64,000 bases of DNA from Bizionia sp. M204 (GCF_023205095.1 NZ_CP046242.1:1911001-1975000), one strand, 5' to 3'; shown: positions 16,790-29,669, counted from the stretch's first letter. Numbers and translations: made by a program. Notes: a model not told the origin generated them from the letters alone.

Positions 16790-19700
16790 TTAGTTATAAT
16801 TAACCTCTTGTTTAGCTTGCATCATTTCATCAAACTCTTCCTTGGATCCAACGATAATGTTTTCATAAGATCTCATACCAGTACCAGCTGGAATTCTGTG
16901 ACCTACAATTACATTTTCCTTAAGACCTTCAAGTGTATCTACCTTACCATTTACGGCTGCTTCGTTAAGAACTTTTGTAGTTTCCTGGAACGATGCTGCT
17001 GATATAAACGACTTGGTTTGTAGCGATGCTCTTGTAATACCTTGTAAAATTGGTGTAGCCGTAGCTGGTTGTGCATCACGTGCTTCAACTAACTTCTTAT
17101 CTTCCCGACGTAATAAAGAATTTTCATCTCTTAAATCACGTGGCGAAATAATCTGACCTGGCTTAATATTTACAGAATCACCTGAATCCTCGACAACTTT
17201 CATTCCGAAGATATCATCATTTTCTACAATGAAATCTGCTTTATGTACCAATTGGTTTTCAAGGAATGTGGTATCACCAGAATCCATGATTCTAACTTTA
17301 CGCATCATTTGTCTTACAACAACCTCAAAGTGCTTATCATTAATTTTAACACCTTGTAAACGATATACTTCTTGTACTTCGTTCACTAAATATTGCTGAA
17401 CCGCTGAAGGGCCTTTAATATTTAAAATATCATTTGGCGTAACAGAACCATCAGATAAAGGCATACCTGCTTTTACAAAGTCATTTTCTTGAACAAGAAT
17501 TTGATTTGACAATTTAACCAAGTACTTCTTAATTTCACCTAATTTCGATTCTACAATAATTTCACGGTTACCACGCTTAATTTTACCGAATGATACCACA
17601 CCATCAATAGCACTAACTACGGCTGGGTTAGATGGGTTACGCGCTTCGAATAATTCCGTTACACGCGGTAAACCACCGGTAATATCACCAGACTTGGCAG
17701 ATTTACGAGGGATTTTAACTAAAATTTTACCAACTTTAATTTTATCGCCATCGTCAATCATTAAGTGAGCTCCTACTGGTAAGTTGTAAGAACGCATGGT
17801 GTTTCCTTTAGCATCTTCAATATGAAGTGTTGGAATAAGCTTTTTATTTCTAGATTCAGAAATTACTTTTTCTTGGAATCCAGTTTGCTCATCAATTTCA
17901 ACTTGATATGTGACACCTTGCTCGATGTTTTCATAACGTACTTTACCAGCAAATTCTGAAATAATTACACCGTTATATGGATCCCATGAACAAACAACAT
18001 CACCTTTCTTAAGTGCATCACCATTCTTAATAAGAATAGTAGAACCATAAGGAATGTTATTGGTACTTAATGTGATACCTGTTTTCTTATCAATTAATTT
18101 TAATTCAGAAGTACGTGAGATAACCATGTTAGCTGGGTTTCCATCAGAGTCTTCACCCTTAATAGTTTTAAGCTCATCAATTTCTGCAATACCATCGAAT
18201 TTAACTATCAATTTGTTGTCTTCCGAAATGTTACCTGCAATACCACCTACGTGGAATGTACGTAAGGTTAACTGCGTACCTGGTTCTCCAATAGATTGTG
18301 CGGCTACAACACCAACAGCTTCTCCACTCTGTACCATTTTTCCGGTTGCTAAATTACGACCGTAACACTTGGCGCAAATACCTTGTTTAGCTTCACATGT
18401 TAATGCGGAACGTACTTCAACAGCATCTACTGGTGAGTTTTGAATTGTTTTAGCAATAACTTCATCAATCATCTCGTTTGCTCCAACCAATAACTCATCT
18501 GTTAATGGGTTGTAAACATCGTTTAAAGAAATACGACCTAAAATACGCTCTGCTAAAGTTTCAACAACTTCATCATTTTTCTTTAATGGTGAAACTTCTA
18601 CACCACGTAACGTACCACAATCAACACTATTTACAATAACATCTTGTGATACATCTACCAAACGACGTGTTAAGTAACCAGCATCGGCCGTTTTAAGAGC
18701 CGTATCGGCAAGACCTTTACGTGCACCGTGTGTTGAGATAAAGTATTCTAAAATTGAAAGACCTTCCTTAAAGTTAGAAAGAATTGGATTTTCAATAATT
18801 TCTCCACCACCTGCAGTCGATTTCTTCGGTTTCGCCATTAATCCACGCATACCTGTAAGCTGACGAATCTGTTCTTTAGATCCACGAGCACCAGAATCAA
18901 GCATCATATACACCGAGTTGAAACCTTGTTGATCTTCACGAATACGCTTCATAGACAGTTCAGTCAATTCGGCATTTGTAGATGTCCAAATATCAATAAC
19001 TTGGTTATAACGTTCGTTGTTGGTAATAAGACCCATGTTATAATTGGCCATAATACCGTCAACCTTAAGGTTTGCACCATCAATCATAGATTGTTTTTCT
19101 GGTGGGATAATAATATCTCCTAAACTAAATGATAGTCCACCTTGGAATGCAAAGTTGTAACCTAATGTTTTAATTTCATCTAGGAAAGCAGCCGTTTCTG
19201 GCACACTTGTTACTTTTAAAATATCACCAATAATATTACGTAGTGATTTTTTAGTCAATACTTCATTAATATAACCAGCAGCATGAGGTACTTTATCATT
19301 AAATAATACACGACCTACTGTAGTGTTTATTACTTGTAATGTTAGTTCTTCCGCTTCGTTAAAAGCATAAGTTCTTACTCTGATGGACGCATTTAAGTCT
19401 ACACGACCTTCATTATAAGCAATTACTACTTCTTCAGGCGAATAGAATGTTAAGCCTTCACCTTTAATTTTAACTTCGTCTGTTGATATACGTTCTTTAG
19501 TCATATAATATAAACCAAGTACCATATCTTGAGAAGGTACTGCTACTGGCGAACCATTAGCTGGGTTTAAAATATTATGCGAGGCTAACATTAATAACTG
19601 ACATTCTAAAATAGCTTCAGGTCCTAATGGTAAATGCACAGCCATTTGATCACCATCAAAATCGGCGTTAAATGCCGTGGTAACTAATGGGTGTAACTGA

Positions 19701-21091
19701 ATAGCTTTTCCTTCAATTAATTTTGGTTGGAAAGCTTGAATACCTAATCGGTGAAGCGTAGGCGCACGGTTAAGTAATACTGGATGTCCTTTAAGTACAT
19801 TTTCCAAAATATCCCAAACCACAGGCTCTCTTTTATCTATAATTTTCTTCGCAGATTTTACAGTTTTAACAATACCTCTTTCAATTAGTTTTCTAATTAC
19901 AAAAGGTTTGTATAATTCGGCTGCCATATCCTTAGGAATACCACATTCGAATAATTTTAATTCTGGTCCAACAACAATTACAGAACGTGCTGAATAATCT
20001 ACACGCTTACCAAGCAAGTTTTGACGGAAACGTCCTTGCTTACCTTTTAATGAATCTGATAAGGATTTTAATGGTCTGTTAGAATCTGTTTTAACAGCAG
20101 ATGATTTACGTGTATTATCCAATAACGAATCTACAGATTCCTGTAACATACGTTTTTCGTTACGTAAAATAACTTCTGGTGCTTTAATTTCAACCAAACG
20201 CTTTAATCGGTTATTACGAATAATAACACGACGATATAAATCATTTAAATCGGATGTTGCAAAACGACCACCATCTAACGGCACTAACGGACGCAATTCT
20301 GGTGGAATAATTGGAATAACTTTTAAAATCATCCATTCCGCACGATTCTCACGATTTTCGTTAGACTCGCGCAAAGCTTCAACAACTTGTAAACGCTTTA
20401 AAGCTTCTGTTTTACGTTGTTTTGATGTTTCTGTATTTGCTTTATGACGTAATTCAAATGATAATTCATCTAAATTAATACGTGATAAAAGCTCAATTAA
20501 ACATTCCGCACCCATTTTAGCCAAGAATTTATTTGGATCTGTATCGTCCAAATATTGATTCTCTTTTGGTAGGGTTTCTAATATGTTTAAGTATTCTTCT
20601 TCAGTAAGGAAGTCCATTTTCTGAACTGGTTCTCCTTCTGCATTTTTAGCAATACCTGGTTGAATTACTACATAACGTTCGTAGTAAATAATCATATCTA
20701 ATTTCTTAGAAGGTAAACCAAGTAGGTAACCAATTTTATTTGGTAATGAACGGAAGTACCAAATGTGCGCCACTGGAACCACTAAATTAATGTGTCCAAC
20801 ACGATCACGACGTACTTTCTTTTCAGTTACTTCTACACCACAACGGTCACATACGATACCTTTATATCTAATGCGTTTATATTTACCACAGGCACATTCA
20901 TAATCCTTTACAGGACCAAAAATACGCTCACAGAATAAACCATCACGTTCTGGTTTATGAGTTCGATAATTGATAGTTTCTGGCTTTAGAACTTCACCGC
21001 GAGATTCTGCTAAAATAGACTCTGGTGATGCTAAACCAATGGAGATTTTATTAAATCTCTGTACTGTATTCTTATCTTGTTTTCTTGCCAT
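16790..21091 (-). CDS. rpoC: DNA-directed RNA polymerase subunit beta'
   Basis: 1433 residues, normal for Bacteroidota. The N-terminal zinc cluster is [19 protein letters not shown]. The catalytic Mg2+ loop is [12 protein letters not shown]. The trigger-loop area is [24 protein letters not shown] second zinc site is [19 protein letters not shown], and the [18 protein letters not shown] segment is intact. It is the catalytic partner of RpoB, 91 nt downstream on the same strand. A terminator follows. Confidence 0.98.
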   Translation of the reverse strand: MARKQDKNTVQRFNKISIGLASPESILAESRGEVLKPETINYRTHKPERDGLFCERIFGPVKDYECACGKYKRIRYKGIVCDRCGVEVTEKKVRRDRVGHINLVVPVAHIWYFRSLPNKIGYLLGLPSKKLDMIIYYERYVVIQPGIAKNAEGEPVQKMDFLTEEEYLNILETLPKENQYLDDTDPNKFLAKMGAECLIELLSRINLDELSFELRHKANTETSKQRKTEALKRLQVVEALRESNENRENRAEWMILKVIPIIPPELRPLVPLDGGRFATSDLNDLYRRVIIRNNRLKRLVEIKAPEVILRNEKRMLQESVDSLLDNTRKSSAVKTDSNRPLKSLSDSLKGKQGRFRQNLLGKRVDYSARSVIVVGPELKLFECGIPKDMAAELYKPFVIRKLIERGIVKTVKSAKKIIDKREPVVWDILENVLKGHPVLLNRAPTLHRLGIQAFQPKLIEGKAIQLHPLVTTAFNADFDGDQMAVHLPLGPEAILECQLLMLASHNILNPANGSPVAVPSQDMVLGLYYMTKERISTDEVKIKGEGLTFYSPEEVVIAYNEGRVDLNASIRVRTYAFNEAEELTLQVINTTVGRVLFNDKVPHAAGYINEVLTKKSLRNIIGDILKVTSVPETAAFLDEIKTLGYNFAFQGGLSFSLGDIIIPPEKQSMIDGANLKVDGIMANYNMGLITNNERYNQVIDIWTSTNAELTELSMKRIREDQQGFNSVYMMLDSGARGSKEQIRQLTGMRGLMAKPKKSTAGGGEIIENPILSNFKEGLSILEYFISTHGARKGLADTALKTADAGYLTRRLVDVSQDVIVNSVDCGTLRGVEVSPLKKNDEVVETLAERILGRISLNDVYNPLTDELLVGANEMIDEVIAKTIQNSPVDAVEVRSALTCEAKQGICAKCYGRNLATGKMVQSGEAVGVVAAQSIGEPGTQLTLRTFHVGGIAGNISEDNKLIVKFDGIAEIDELKTIKGEDSDGNPANMVISRTSELKLIDKKTGITLSTNNIPYGSTILIKNGDALKKGDVVCSWDPYNGVIISEFAGKVRYENIEQGVTYQVEIDEQTGFQEKVISESRNKKLIPTLHIEDAKGNTMRSYNLPVGAHLMIDDGDKIKVGKILVKIPRKSAKSGDITGGLPRVTELFEARNPSNPAVVSAIDGVVSFGKIKRGNREIIVESKLGEIKKYLVKLSNQILVQENDFVKAGMPLSDGSVTPNDILNIKGPSAVQQYLVNEVQEVYRLQGVKINDKHFEVVVRQMMRKVRIMDSGDTTFLENQLVHKADFIVENDDIFGMKVVEDSGDSVNIKPGQIISPRDLRDENSLLRREDKKLVEARDAQPATATPILQGITRASLQTKSFISAASFQETTKVLNEAAVNGKVDTLEGLKENVIVGHRIPAGTGMRSYENIIVGSKEEFDEMMQAKQEVNYN

Positions 21092-21182
21092 GTTTTATGT
21101 TTTTAGTATGGACAGCCCGAAGACTGCCCTTACATACAACGGTTTTTTTTATTTGGGCCAGTTACGAATTGTCCCGTAAATA

Positions 21183-24100
21183 TTACTCTTCTAATCTGAT
21201 ATCCAGTGCTAAACCTTTCAATTCATGCATAAGCACGTTGAAAGATTCTGGCAATCCTGGTTCTGGCATTGGCTCACCTTTAACTATACTTTCGTATGTT
21301 TTAGCTCTACCAATTACATCATCAGATTTAACGGTCAATATTTCTCTTAATGTTGCAGATGCTCCATAAGCTTCTAATGCCCAAACTTCCATTTCTCCAA
21401 AACGCTGACCACCAAATTGTGCTTTACCACCTAATGGCTGTTGCGTAATTAATGAGTATGGTCCAATAGAACGTGCGTGCATTTTATCGTCCACCATGTG
21501 ACCTAGTTTCAGCATGTAGATAACACCTACGGTTGCTGGCTGATCAAAACGGTTTCCTGTTCCACCATCATATAGATAGGTATGTCCAAATCTTGGAATT
21601 CCAGCCTCATCTGTAAATTCATTAATTTGGTCTAAGGTTGCACCATCAAAAATAGGCGTCGCATACGTACGATTTAATTTCTGACCTGCCCAACCAAGAA
21701 CAGTTTCATAAATCTGCCCAATGTTCATACGAGATGGTACACCAAGTGGATTTAAAACAATATCAACAGGTGTTCCGTCTTCAAGGAATGGCATATCTTC
21801 TTGACGAACAATACGCGCTACAATACCTTTGTTACCATGACGACCTGCCATTTTATCACCAACTTTAAGTTTACGTTTTTTAGCAATGTAAACTTTAGCT
21901 AATTTGATAATACCAGCTGGTAATTCATCACCTACAGAAATCGTAAACTTCTCACGACGTAAAGAACCTTGTAAGTCGTTTTCTTTAATTTTGTAGTTAT
22001 GAATTAAATCGGCTACTAATTTATTTGTATAATCATCAGTAGTCCAAGATCCAGCAGTTAAGTGGGTATAATCATCTACAGCATTTAACATTTTAAGTGT
22101 ATATTTCTTACCTTTTGGTAGTACTTCTTCACCTAAATCATTAAAAACACCTTGCGCTGTTTTACCAGATACAATAGTGAATAGTTTTTCAACTAAAATA
22201 TCTTGTAAATCATCAAACTTTTTGAAGTATAACGCTTCTAATGCAGCAATATCTTCTTTATCTTGAGCTCTCTTGCGCTTATCTTTAACGGCACGAGCAA
22301 ATAATTTTTTATCAATTACTACACCGTGTAATGATGGCGACGCTTTTAATGATGCATCTTTCACATCACCAGCTTTATCACCAAAAATAGCACGTAATAA
22401 TTTTTCTTCAGGAGTTGGATCTGATTCCCCTTTTGGTGTAATTTTACCAATAAGAATATCACCAGGCTTCACTTCTGCTCCAACACGAATCATACCGTGT
22501 TCATCTAAATCTTTAGTTGCTTCTTCTGAAACGTTAGGGATATCATTCGTTAATTCTTCGTTACCTAATTTAGTATCACGAACTTCCAATGAATACTCAT
22601 CAATATGAATTGATGTAAATACATCATTTCTAACAACTTCTTCAGAAATTACAATAGCATCCTCAAAGTTATACCCTTTCCAAGGCATAAAGGCTACTTT
22701 CATATTTCTACCTAAAGCTAATTCTCCCTTTTGTGTTGCATAACCTTCACAAAGAACTTGACCTTTCTTAATTTTATCACCCTTTTGAACAATTGGCTTT
22801 AAATTAATGGAAGTTCCTTGGTTGGTTTTTCTGAACTTAACAAGTGGATATGTTTTTGTGTCGCTTTCAAAGCTTACTTTTGCTTCATCTTCAGTTCTAT
22901 CGTACTTGATAGTAATTTCGTTAGCGTCAACATATTCTACAACACCACTTCCTTCGGCGTTTATTAATACACGCGAATCTGATGCTACTTGTCTTTCTAA
23001 TCCTGTTCCAACAATTGGTGCTTGCGGACGTAATAATGGTACGGCCTGACGCATCATGTTAGATCCCATTAATGCACGGTTGGCATCATCATGCTCCAAG
23101 AATGGAATTAATGAAGCCGAAATAGATGCAATTTGATTTGGCGCTACATCAGTATAGTCAATTTCACTTGGGTCAATTACTGGGAAGTCACCTTCCATCC
23201 GCGCAATTACCTTATCATGTAAAATTTTACCATTGTCATCAACCTTAACAGTTGCTTGTGCAATTAATTTATCTTCTTCCTCTTCAGCACTTAAGTACGT
23301 AGGGGTGCTCTTAATATCTACAACACCATCTGTAACTTTACGGTAAGGCGTTTCAATGAATCCCATAGAATTCACTTTAGCAAACACAGAAAGTGACGAA
23401 ATTAAACCAATGTTTGGTCCTTCTGGTGTTTCAATAGGACATAAACGTCCGTAGTGTGTGTAGTGAACGTCACGCACCTCAAACCCTGCTCTTTCACGAG
23501 ATAAACCACCAGGTCCAAGAGCTGATAAACGACGCTTGTGCGTAATTTCAGCAAGTGGATTGGTTTGATCCATGAATTGCGATAATTGGTTAGTACCAAA
23601 GAATGAATTAATAACAGACGATAAAGTCTTGGCATTAATTAAATCGATAGGTGTAAATACTTCGTTGTCACGTACATTCATACGCTCACGAATAGTTCGC
23701 GCCATACGTGCTAAACCAACACCAAATTGTTGTGACAATTGCTCACCAACTGTACGTACACGACGGTTAGATAAGTGATCAATATCATCAATCTCTGCTT
23801 TAGAGTTGATAAGTTCAATTAAGTATTTAATGATAGTAATTATATCTTCTTTGGTAAGCACTTGCTTATCCATACCAATATCAAGACCTAATTTTTTATT
23901 CATTCTATAACGACCTACTTCTCCTAAAGAGTAGCGTTGGTCTGAAAAGAATAATTTGTCAATAATACCACGTGCAGTTTCCTCATCTGGTGGCTCTGCA
24001 TTACGTAATTGACGGTATATATGTTCAACAGCTTCTTTTTCAGAGTTTGTTGGATCTTTTTGTAAGGTATTATGAATAATTGCGTAATCTCCTTGTTGTG

Positions 24101-24995
24101 CGCTTTCTTTATGTAAAAGAACGGTTTTCACACTTGTTTCAAGAATTTCTTCAATATTATCTTTATCAAGAACGGTATCTCTATCTAATACAATCTCGTT
24201 ACGCTCAATTGAAACTACTTCTCCAGTATCTTCATCAACAAAATCCTCATGCCATGTGTTAAGAACACGCGCTGCAAGCTTACGTCCTAATACTTTTTTA
24301 AGTCCTGCTTTAGAAACTTTAATTTCTTCAGCAAGGTCAAATATTTCTAAAATATCTTTATCACGTTCAAAACCAATGGCTCTGAATAACGTTGTTACAG
24401 GTAATTTTTTCTTACGGTCGATATACGCATACATCACTTGGTTGATGTCCGTTGCGAATTCAATCCATGATCCTTTAAATGGAATAACTCTGGCTGAATA
24501 TAATTTTGTTCCATTGGCATGGAATGATTGACCAAAGAATACACCTGGTGATCTGTGTAACTGCGATACAACTACACGCTCTGCACCATTGATACAGAAA
24601 GTACCAGAAGGTGTCATATAAGGAATTGTTCCTAAGTACACATCTTGAACAATGGTCTCGAAATCCTCATGTTCAGGATCTGTACAGTACAGTTTAAGTC
24701 TTGCCTTGAGCGGTACGCTATATGTAAGTCCACGTTCTATACATTCTTCAATTGTATAACGTGGTGGATCAATAAAGTAATCTAAAAATTCTAAAACAAA
24801 TTGATTACGTGTGTCTGTAATTGGGAAATTTTCCAGAAAGGTATTATATAAACCTTCGTCTCCTCTTTCTTCAGATTTAGTTTCTAGCTGGAAAAAATCC
24901 TGGAAGGATTTTATCTGAATATCCATAAAGTCAGGATATTCTGTTCTATTGATAATAGACGAGAAATTTAATCTTTCAGCTTGTTTTGTTAACAT
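21183..24995 (-). CDS. rpoB: DNA-directed RNA polymerase subunit beta
   Basis: 1270 residues from ATG 24995 ([13 protein letters not shown]); the codon before it is TTG and could be mistaken for an earlier start. The rifampicin pocket has the sensitive-type sequence ([29 protein letters not shown] region) without known resistance substitutions at the Asp, His or Ser positions. Other core features are [18 protein letters not shown] and [15 protein letters not shown]. It forms the polymerase catalytic core with RpoC. A 122-nt leader containing two hairpins separates it from rplL. Confidence 0.98.
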   Translation of the reverse strand: MLTKQAERLNFSSIINRTEYPDFMDIQIKSFQDFFQLETKSEERGDEGLYNTFLENFPITDTRNQFVLEFLDYFIDPPRYTIEECIERGLTYSVPLKARLKLYCTDPEHEDFETIVQDVYLGTIPYMTPSGTFCINGAERVVVSQLHRSPGVFFGQSFHANGTKLYSARVIPFKGSWIEFATDINQVMYAYIDRKKKLPVTTLFRAIGFERDKDILEIFDLAEEIKVSKAGLKKVLGRKLAARVLNTWHEDFVDEDTGEVVSIERNEIVLDRDTVLDKDNIEEILETSVKTVLLHKESAQQGDYAIIHNTLQKDPTNSEKEAVEHIYRQLRNAEPPDEETARGIIDKLFFSDQRYSLGEVGRYRMNKKLGLDIGMDKQVLTKEDIITIIKYLIELINSKAEIDDIDHLSNRRVRTVGEQLSQQFGVGLARMARTIRERMNVRDNEVFTPIDLINAKTLSSVINSFFGTNQLSQFMDQTNPLAEITHKRRLSALGPGGLSRERAGFEVRDVHYTHYGRLCPIETPEGPNIGLISSLSVFAKVNSMGFIETPYRKVTDGVVDIKSTPTYLSAEEEEDKLIAQATVKVDDNGKILHDKVIARMEGDFPVIDPSEIDYTDVAPNQIASISASLIPFLEHDDANRALMGSNMMRQAVPLLRPQAPIVGTGLERQVASDSRVLINAEGSGVVEYVDANEITIKYDRTEDEAKVSFESDTKTYPLVKFRKTNQGTSINLKPIVQKGDKIKKGQVLCEGYATQKGELALGRNMKVAFMPWKGYNFEDAIVISEEVVRNDVFTSIHIDEYSLEVRDTKLGNEELTNDIPNVSEEATKDLDEHGMIRVGAEVKPGDILIGKITPKGESDPTPEEKLLRAIFGDKAGDVKDASLKASPSLHGVVIDKKLFARAVKDKRKRAQDKEDIAALEALYFKKFDDLQDILVEKLFTIVSGKTAQGVFNDLGEEVLPKGKKYTLKMLNAVDDYTHLTAGSWTTDDYTNKLVADLIHNYKIKENDLQGSLRREKFTISVGDELPAGIIKLAKVYIAKKRKLKVGDKMAGRHGNKGIVARIVRQEDMPFLEDGTPVDIVLNPLGVPSRMNIGQIYETVLGWAGQKLNRTYATPIFDGATLDQINEFTDEAGIPRFGHTYLYDGGTGNRFDQPATVGVIYMLKLGHMVDDKMHARSIGPYSLITQQPLGGKAQFGGQRFGEMEVWALEAYGASATLREILTVKSDDVIGRAKTYESIVKGEPMPEPGLPESFNVLMHELKGLALDIRLEE

Positions 24996-25030
24996 CAATG
25001 GGCGGAATTTTGATTAAAAAAAATAAAATA

Positions 25031-25090
25031 GCGTATGTAACGATTATATACGCAAAATGGTCTAGGCCTAAAAGTGTTCACTTTAGACCT
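25031..25090 (-). promoter_or_regulatory. Two hairpins in the rplL-rpoB intergenic leader
   Basis: GCGTAT (25031-25036) pairs with ATACGC (25048-25053). A larger imperfect stem joins AGGCCTAAAAGTG (25064-25076) and CACTTTAGACCT (25079-25090) with one mismatch and one bulge. They lie between rplL and rpoB, the place where many bacteria attenuate or process the ribosomal-protein to polymerase transcript. The role here is inferred from position only. Confidence 0.5.
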
Positions 25091-25117
25091 AAACCGTAAT
25101 GTTTTAGAGTGCTTAAA

Positions 25118-25492
25118 TTACTTAAGCTCAACCTCTGCTCCTGCTTCCTCTAATTGAGATTTTAGAGCTTCTGCTTCGTCTTTAGAAACACCTTCTTTGA
25201 TAGGGCTTGGAGCACCATCAACTAATTCTTTAGCTTCTTTTAATCCTAATCCAGTTAATTCTTTAACTAGTTTTACAACTGCTAATTTAGAACCACCAGC
25301 GGCTTTAAGGATTACATCAAATTCTGTTTGCTCTTCAGCAGCGTCTCCACCACCAGCAGCAGGACCAGCCATAGCTACAGCAGCTGCTGCAGGCTCGATA
25401 CCATACTCATCTTTTAATATAGTTGCTAATTCGTTAACTTCTTTTACTGTTAAGTTTACTAATTGTTCTGCGAAATCTTTTAAATCTGCCAT
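25118..25492 (-). CDS. rplL: 50S ribosomal protein L7/L12 (bL12)
   Basis: 124 residues. The N-terminal dimerisation helix ([28 protein letters not shown]), an Ala/Gly hinge ([20 protein letters not shown]) and the C-terminal factor-binding domain ([38 protein letters not shown]) are all present. It makes the ribosomal stalk that recruits translational GTPases such as EF-Tu, EF-G and RF3. Downstream of rplJ, as usual. Confidence 0.98.
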   Translation of the reverse strand: MADLKDFAEQLVNLTVKEVNELATILKDEYGIEPAAAAVAMAGPAAGGGDAAEEQTEFDVILKAAGGSKLAVVKLVKELTGLGLKEAKELVDGAPSPIKEGVSKDEAEALKSQLEEAGAEVELK

Positions 25493-25556
25493 TTTTCTAT
25501 CGTTTTAATAAATTTTAATAATAATATAATTGTAATTAAGTGCGTACTATTTGTGA

Positions 25557-26078
25557 CTATCCTTCTTTTTCAGATAGTGTTTTTAAAATACCTGCTAATT
25601 TACCACCACTTGATTTAAGTGCTGAAATAACGTTTTTAGCTGGTGATTGTAATAAGCCAATAATATCACCGATAACTTCTTCTTTAGATTTAATATTTAC
25701 TAAAGCGTCTAAGTTTTCGTCGCCAAGGTATATAGCTTCCTCAATAAATGCTCCTTTTAAAAGTGGCATTTTTGATTTTTTACGGAAGTTCTGAATAACT
25801 TTAGCTGGTGCATTACCAACTTCAGAATACATGATTGACGTATTTCCCTTTAATGTTGAAGGAAGGTTGCCAAAATCTTTATCTGATGCTTCCATTGCTT
25901 TTTCAAGCAAGGTATTTTTAACTACGGCCAATTTTATATTTGCCTTAAAACAAGCACGACGTAAATCTGATGTCGATCCTGCGTTTAATCCGGAAATATC
26001 TGCTAAATAAATAATATTATTATCGGCTAATTGCGCAGTTAATTCTTTAATTACTTGTGATTTTTCTTCTCTAGTCAT
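25557..26078 (-). CDS. rplJ: 50S ribosomal protein L10 (uL10)
   Basis: 173 residues. The N-terminus MTREEKSQVIKELTAQLADNNIIYLADISGLNAG and the RRACFKANIKLAVVKNTLLEKA segment identify uL10, which anchors the L12 dimers to the ribosome. The C-terminal helix (LQSPAKNVISALKSSGGKLAGILKTLSEKEG) is the L12-binding part. It sits between rplA and rplL. Confidence 0.97.
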   Translation of the reverse strand: MTREEKSQVIKELTAQLADNNIIYLADISGLNAGSTSDLRRACFKANIKLAVVKNTLLEKAMEASDKDFGNLPSTLKGNTSIMYSEVGNAPAKVIQNFRKKSKMPLLKGAFIEEAIYLGDENLDALVNIKSKEEVIGDIIGLLQSPAKNVISALKSSGGKLAGILKTLSEKEG

Positions 26079-26097
26079 AATAAAAGTTTTAAACTAC

Positions 26098-26787
26098 TTA
26101 ACCAATTTTATTATCTACAGCTATACTTGGACTCATGGTACTAGACATAAAAATGCTCTTCACATAAACTCCTTTAGCAGCAGTTGGTTTAAGTTTCATT
26201 ATTGTTTGTAATAATTCGTTTGCATTACCTGCAATTTTATCAGCACTGAAAGATGCTTTACCTATTGATGCGTGTACAATACCAGTTTTATCAACTTTAA
26301 AATCAATTTTACCAGCTTTTACATCGCTAACAGCTTTAGCAATATCCATTGTTACTGTACCTGTCTTTGGGTTAGGCATTAAACCACGAGGACCTAATAC
26401 ACGTCCTAAAGGACCTAATTTACCCATAACGCTTGGCATAGTTACAATAACATCTACGTTTGTCCAACCACCTTTAATTTTATCAAGGTATTCATCTAAA
26501 CCAACGTAATCTGCACCAGCTTCTTTAGCTTCTGCTTCTTTATCTGGTGTTACTAATGCTAAAACTTTTACGTCTTTACCAGTACCGTGAGGAAGCGTTA
26601 CAACGCCTCTTACCATTTGATTTGCTTTTCTTGGATCTACGCCTAAACGTATTGCCAAATCAACAGATGCATCAAACTTAGTATTGGTTATTTCTTTTAC
26701 TAATGCTGAAGCTTCACCGACAGAGTATACTCTACCTTTCTCGATTTTTGCTACAGCTTCTTTTTGTTTCTTTGTTAATCTTGCCAT
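26098..26787 (-). CDS. rplA: 50S ribosomal protein L1 (uL1)
   Basis: 229 residues. Family motifs [42 protein letters not shown], and [21 protein letters not shown] are intact. L1 forms the L1 stalk of the 50S subunit that guides the E-site tRNA, and in many bacteria represses its own rplK-rplA mRNA. It follows rplK by 17 nt. Confidence 0.98.
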   Translation of the reverse strand: MARLTKKQKEAVAKIEKGRVYSVGEASALVKEITNTKFDASVDLAIRLGVDPRKANQMVRGVVTLPHGTGKDVKVLALVTPDKEAEAKEAGADYVGLDEYLDKIKGGWTNVDVIVTMPSVMGKLGPLGRVLGPRGLMPNPKTGTVTMDIAKAVSDVKAGKIDFKVDKTGIVHASIGKASFSADKIAGNANELLQTIMKLKPTAAKGVYVKSIFMSSTMSPSIAVDNKIG

Positions 26788-26804
26788 TTTACAATTTTTT
26801 TAGA

Positions 26805-27245
26805 TTAATTAGGGGCAGTACCGCCTTTAACAGTTATACCCATTGATCTAGCAGTACCCGCAACCATTGTCATGGCTTTTTCGATTGTAAATGCATTTAG
26901 ATCTTGCATTTTATCTTCAGCGATGGTTCTAACCTGATCCCAAGAAACTTTTGCTACTTTTTTAATGTGTGGTTCACCTGAACCCTTTTTCACTTTGGCC
27001 GCTTCTAATAATTGTACAGCTGCAGGAGGCGTTTTGATAACAAAGTCAAATGATTTGTCTTTGTATACCATAATAACCACTGGTAAAACTTTACCAGGCT
27101 TATCTTGTGTTCTAGCATTAAACTGCTTACAGAACTCCATGATATTAACTCCAGCGGCACCTAAAGCGGGTCCAACCGGTGGCGACGGATTCGCTGCACC
27201 TCCCCTTACTTGTAGTTTAACTACTTTACTTAACTCTTTTGCCAT
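26805..27245 (-). CDS. rplK: 50S ribosomal protein L11 (uL11)
   Basis: 146 residues. The N-terminal domain has [37 protein letters not shown], with the proline-rich PPVGPALG loop typical of uL11 and tied to thiostrepton action. The C-terminal rRNA-binding domain reads [35 protein letters not shown]. It forms the base of the GTPase-associated centre with uL10 and bL12. Preceded by a hairpin-containing leader. Confidence 0.98.
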   Translation of the reverse strand: MAKELSKVVKLQVRGGAANPSPPVGPALGAAGVNIMEFCKQFNARTQDKPGKVLPVVIMVYKDKSFDFVIKTPPAAVQLLEAAKVKKGSGEPHIKKVAKVSWDQVRTIAEDKMQDLNAFTIEKAMTMVAGTARSMGITVKGGTAPN

Positions 27246-27265
27246 TTTTAATAATTTAGTTTTTT

Positions 27266-27297
27266 TGTAATCTCTTTTTTTGAAGCTAAAGATTACA
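27266..27297 (-). promoter_or_regulatory. Hairpin leader before rplK
   Basis: TGTAATCT (27266-27273) pairs with AGATTACA (27290-27297) around a 16-nt loop, between the nusG stop and the rplK start. The position matches where L1 autoregulatory sites are found in other bacteria; its sequence was not compared with the L1 rRNA target, so this is a positional guess. Confidence 0.4.
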
Positions 27298-27317
27298 CTT
27301 TATGATTGTAACAATTA

Positions 27318-27872
27318 TTATACTTTTTCTACTTGCATATAGCTTAATTCCAATGGTGTTTTTCTTCCGAAAATTTTCACCATTACTTCAAGCTTACGCT
27401 TTTCTTCGTTAATTTTCTCGATTGTCCCATCAAATCCATTGAATGGTCCATCAATAACTTTAACGGTTTCACCAATATTAAATGGAATAGCCACATTTGT
27501 ATCAGCTTCTAATGATAACTCATCAACTTTACCTAACATTCTGTTTACTTCAGATTGTCTTAATGGCACTGGATCTCCTCCTTTTGTTTCTCCTAAAAAG
27601 CCAATAACGTTTGTTACTGATTTTATAATGTGAGGAATTTCTCCAGTTAAATTTGCTTTTATCATGATGTAACCTGGGAAATAAACCTTTTCTTTGTTTG
27701 TTTTCTTACCGTTACGTATTTGGATTACTGTTTCCGTTGGAACTAAAACCTGCTCAACAAAATCTTCATATCCTAAACGTGCTATTTCCGTTTCTATATA
27801 AGCTTTAATTTTATTTTCTTGACCGCTTACAGCTCTAACGACATACCACTTTTTCTCATTTCCTTCAGACAT
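27318..27872 (-). CDS. nusG: Transcription antitermination/elongation factor NusG
   Basis: 184 residues. The NGN domain (KKWYVVRAVSGQENKIKAYIETEI, VFPGYIMI-like VYFPGYIMIKANLTGEIPHIIKSV) is followed by a KOW motif (NIGETVKVIDGPFNGFDGTIEKINEEKRKLEVMV). NusG binds RNA polymerase, suppresses pausing and couples it to Rho and ribosomes. Between secE and rplK, the classic arrangement. Confidence 0.97.
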   Translation of the reverse strand: MSEGNEKKWYVVRAVSGQENKIKAYIETEIARLGYEDFVEQVLVPTETVIQIRNGKKTNKEKVYFPGYIMIKANLTGEIPHIIKSVTNVIGFLGETKGGDPVPLRQSEVNRMLGKVDELSLEADTNVAIPFNIGETVKVIDGPFNGFDGTIEKINEEKRKLEVMVKIFGRKTPLELSYMQVEKV

Positions 27873-27883
27873 AAAATTTTATT

Positions 27884-28081
27884 TTAACCGTTAATCCAAT
27901 GAAAGTAAAATCCTATTGCTTTGCTAAATACCGTGTCAACACCCCAAATAGCTAGTGAAAAAATGATAGAGAACACTGCTACTAAAACTGTTAACTTCTG
28001 TCCTTCTGCCCATGTTGGCCAAGTCACATTGTTTTTTAGTTCTCCAAATGATTCTTTTATATAGTTTGCAATTCCAGCCAT
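27884..28081 (-). CDS. secE: Preprotein translocase subunit SecE
   Basis: 65 residues, the single-helix SecE form. An amphipathic stretch (IKESFGELKNNVTWPTWAEGQKLT) with the conserved WPTW core precedes one membrane helix (VLVAVFSIIFSLAIWGVDTVFSKAI). SecE clamps SecY in the translocon. It sits 11 nt before nusG and 59 nt after tRNA-Trp. Confidence 0.95.
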   Translation of the reverse strand: MAGIANYIKESFGELKNNVTWPTWAEGQKLTVLVAVFSIIFSLAIWGVDTVFSKAIGFYFHWING

Positions 28082-28139
28082 TGTTTAATATGTTTTTAAT
28101 TTTCAGGAAGTAATTATAAAATATTTACTTCATAAATTG

Positions 28140-28212
28140 CACGGGTTGAGAGACTCGAACTCCCGACACCTGGTTTTGGAGACCAGTGCTCTACCAACTG
28201 AGCTAAACCCGT
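28140..28212 (-). tRNA. tRNA-Trp (anticodon CCA)
   Basis: 73-nt cloverleaf with acceptor ACGGGTT/AACCCGT and anticodon loop CTCCAAA (CCA). T-arm TCGGGAGTTCGAGTCTC. It lies between tuf and secE, a common bacterial location; likely processed from the tuf-secE transcript. Confidence 0.97.
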
Positions 28213-28223
28213 AAATACAAGTC

Positions 28224-28250
28224 AAGGTATTCCGAAAAACGGAATACCTT
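28224..28250 (-). promoter_or_regulatory. Long hairpin between tuf and tRNA-Trp
   Basis: AAGGTATTCCG (28224-28234) pairs perfectly with CGGAATACCTT (28240-28250), loop AAAAA. There is no T-run on either side, so it is more likely an RNase processing site or a partial attenuator in the tuf-tRNA-secE transcript than a terminator. Confidence 0.6.
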
Positions 28251-28273
28251 AACTCTATATTTATTAGATAATA

Positions 28274-29461
28274 TTAATCTAAAATTTCAGTTACCTGACC
28301 AGCACCAACTGTTCTTCCTCCTTCACGGATAGCGAAACGAAGACCAACATTCATTGCGATTGGCTGAATTAACTCAACGTGAATTGTTAAGTTATCTCCT
28401 GGCATAACCATCTCAACACCTTCTGGTAAAGCAATGTTACCTGTTACATCCGTTGTACGAACGTAAAATTGTGGACGGTAGTTATTATGGAATGGCGTAT
28501 GACGACCACCTTCTTCTTTTTTCAAGATATAAACCTCAGCTTTAAATTTAGCGTGTGGTGTTACAGAACCTGGCTTACAGATTACCATACCTCTTGAAAT
28601 TTGACTTTTCTCAATACCTCTTAATAAGATACCTGCATTATCACCAGCCTCACCTCTATCAAGGATTTGACGGAACATTTCAATACCAGTAATTGTAGAA
28701 GTAATCTTTTCAGCACCCATACCGATGATCTCAACTGGATCTCCTGTATTAGCAATACCAGTTTCGATACGACCTGTAGCAACAGTTCCACGACCAGTAA
28801 TAGAGAAAACATCTTCAATAGGCATTAAGAAAGGCTTATCAACCTCACGTTGTGGCTCTTCAATCCAGTTATCAACAGCTTCCATTAATTCTAAAACTGT
28901 ATCAACCCATTTTTGCTCACCATTTAAAGCACCTAATGCAGAACCAGCAATTACAGGTCCATTATCACCATCGTACTCATAGAAAGAAAGTAAATCTCTA
29001 ACTTCCATATCAACCAATTCGATTAACTCTTCGTCATCAACCATATCCACTTTATTCATGAATACAACGATACGAGGAATACCTACTTGGCGACCTAATA
29101 AGATATGTTCTCTTGTTTGTGGCATAGGACCATCAGTAGCCGCAACCACTAAAATAGCACCATCCATTTGTGCTGCACCAGTTACCATGTTTTTTACGTA
29201 ATCCGCGTGACCTGGACAGTCAACGTGTGCATAGTGACGATTTTGCGTCGCATATTCTACGTGTGAAGTATTAATTGTAATACCTCTTTCTTTTTCTTCT
29301 GGAGCGTTATCAATTTGATCAAATGATCTTGCTTCTGAAAAACCTGCATCAGCTAATACTTTAGTAATAGCAGCAGTTAAAGTTGTTTTACCGTGATCTA
29401 CGTGTCCAATAGTACCTATGTTAAGGTGTGGTTTTGAACGATCGAAAGTTGCCTTTGCCAT
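28274..29461 (-). CDS. tuf: Elongation factor Tu
   Basis: 395 residues. G-domain motifs are G1 [10 protein letters not shown], the switch I segment [13 protein letters not shown]3 DCPGHADY and G4 NKVD. Domains 2 and 3 include [13 protein letters not shown] and [24 protein letters not shown]. It delivers aminoacyl-tRNA to the ribosome. It is flanked by tRNA genes on both sides (Thr-GGT upstream, Trp downstream). No resistance-type changes were searched for. Confidence 0.98.
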   Translation of the reverse strand: MAKATFDRSKPHLNIGTIGHVDHGKTTLTAAITKVLADAGFSEARSFDQIDNAPEEKERGITINTSHVEYATQNRHYAHVDCPGHADYVKNMVTGAAQMDGAILVVAATDGPMPQTREHILLGRQVGIPRIVVFMNKVDMVDDEELIELVDMEVRDLLSFYEYDGDNGPVIAGSALGALNGEQKWVDTVLELMEAVDNWIEEPQREVDKPFLMPIEDVFSITGRGTVATGRIETGIANTGDPVEIIGMGAEKITSTITGIEMFRQILDRGEAGDNAGILLRGIEKSQISRGMVICKPGSVTPHAKFKAEVYILKKEEGGRHTPFHNNYRPQFYVRTTDVTGNIALPEGVEMVMPGDNLTIHVELIQPIAMNVGLRFAIREGGRTVGAGQVTEILD

Positions 29462-29516
29462 GTTTAATTTATTTTAATCTTATTTATATTAGTACTTAAT
29501 TATTCAATTTTAAAAG

Positions 29517-29588
29517 AGCCAATGACGGGAATTGAACCCGTGGCCTCTTCCTTACCAAGGAAACGCTCTACCCCTGAGCTACACCGGC
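29517..29588 (-). tRNA. tRNA-Thr (anticodon GGT)
   Basis: 72 nt. Acceptor GCCGGTG pairs with CATTGGC (two G-T wobbles), and the anticodon loop is TTGGTAA. T-arm GGGTTCAATTCCC. It decodes ACY codons and complements the TGT isoacceptor four tRNAs upstream. Fourth gene in the tRNA-tuf cluster. Confidence 0.95.
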
Positions 29589-29669
29589 GTAAAGTTTTTA
29601 TTTCTTTTACATGCCTAAACAAAGACAAACCTTAAAAGAAGAGATTCCTCCTTTGTAAGGAATTTTTTG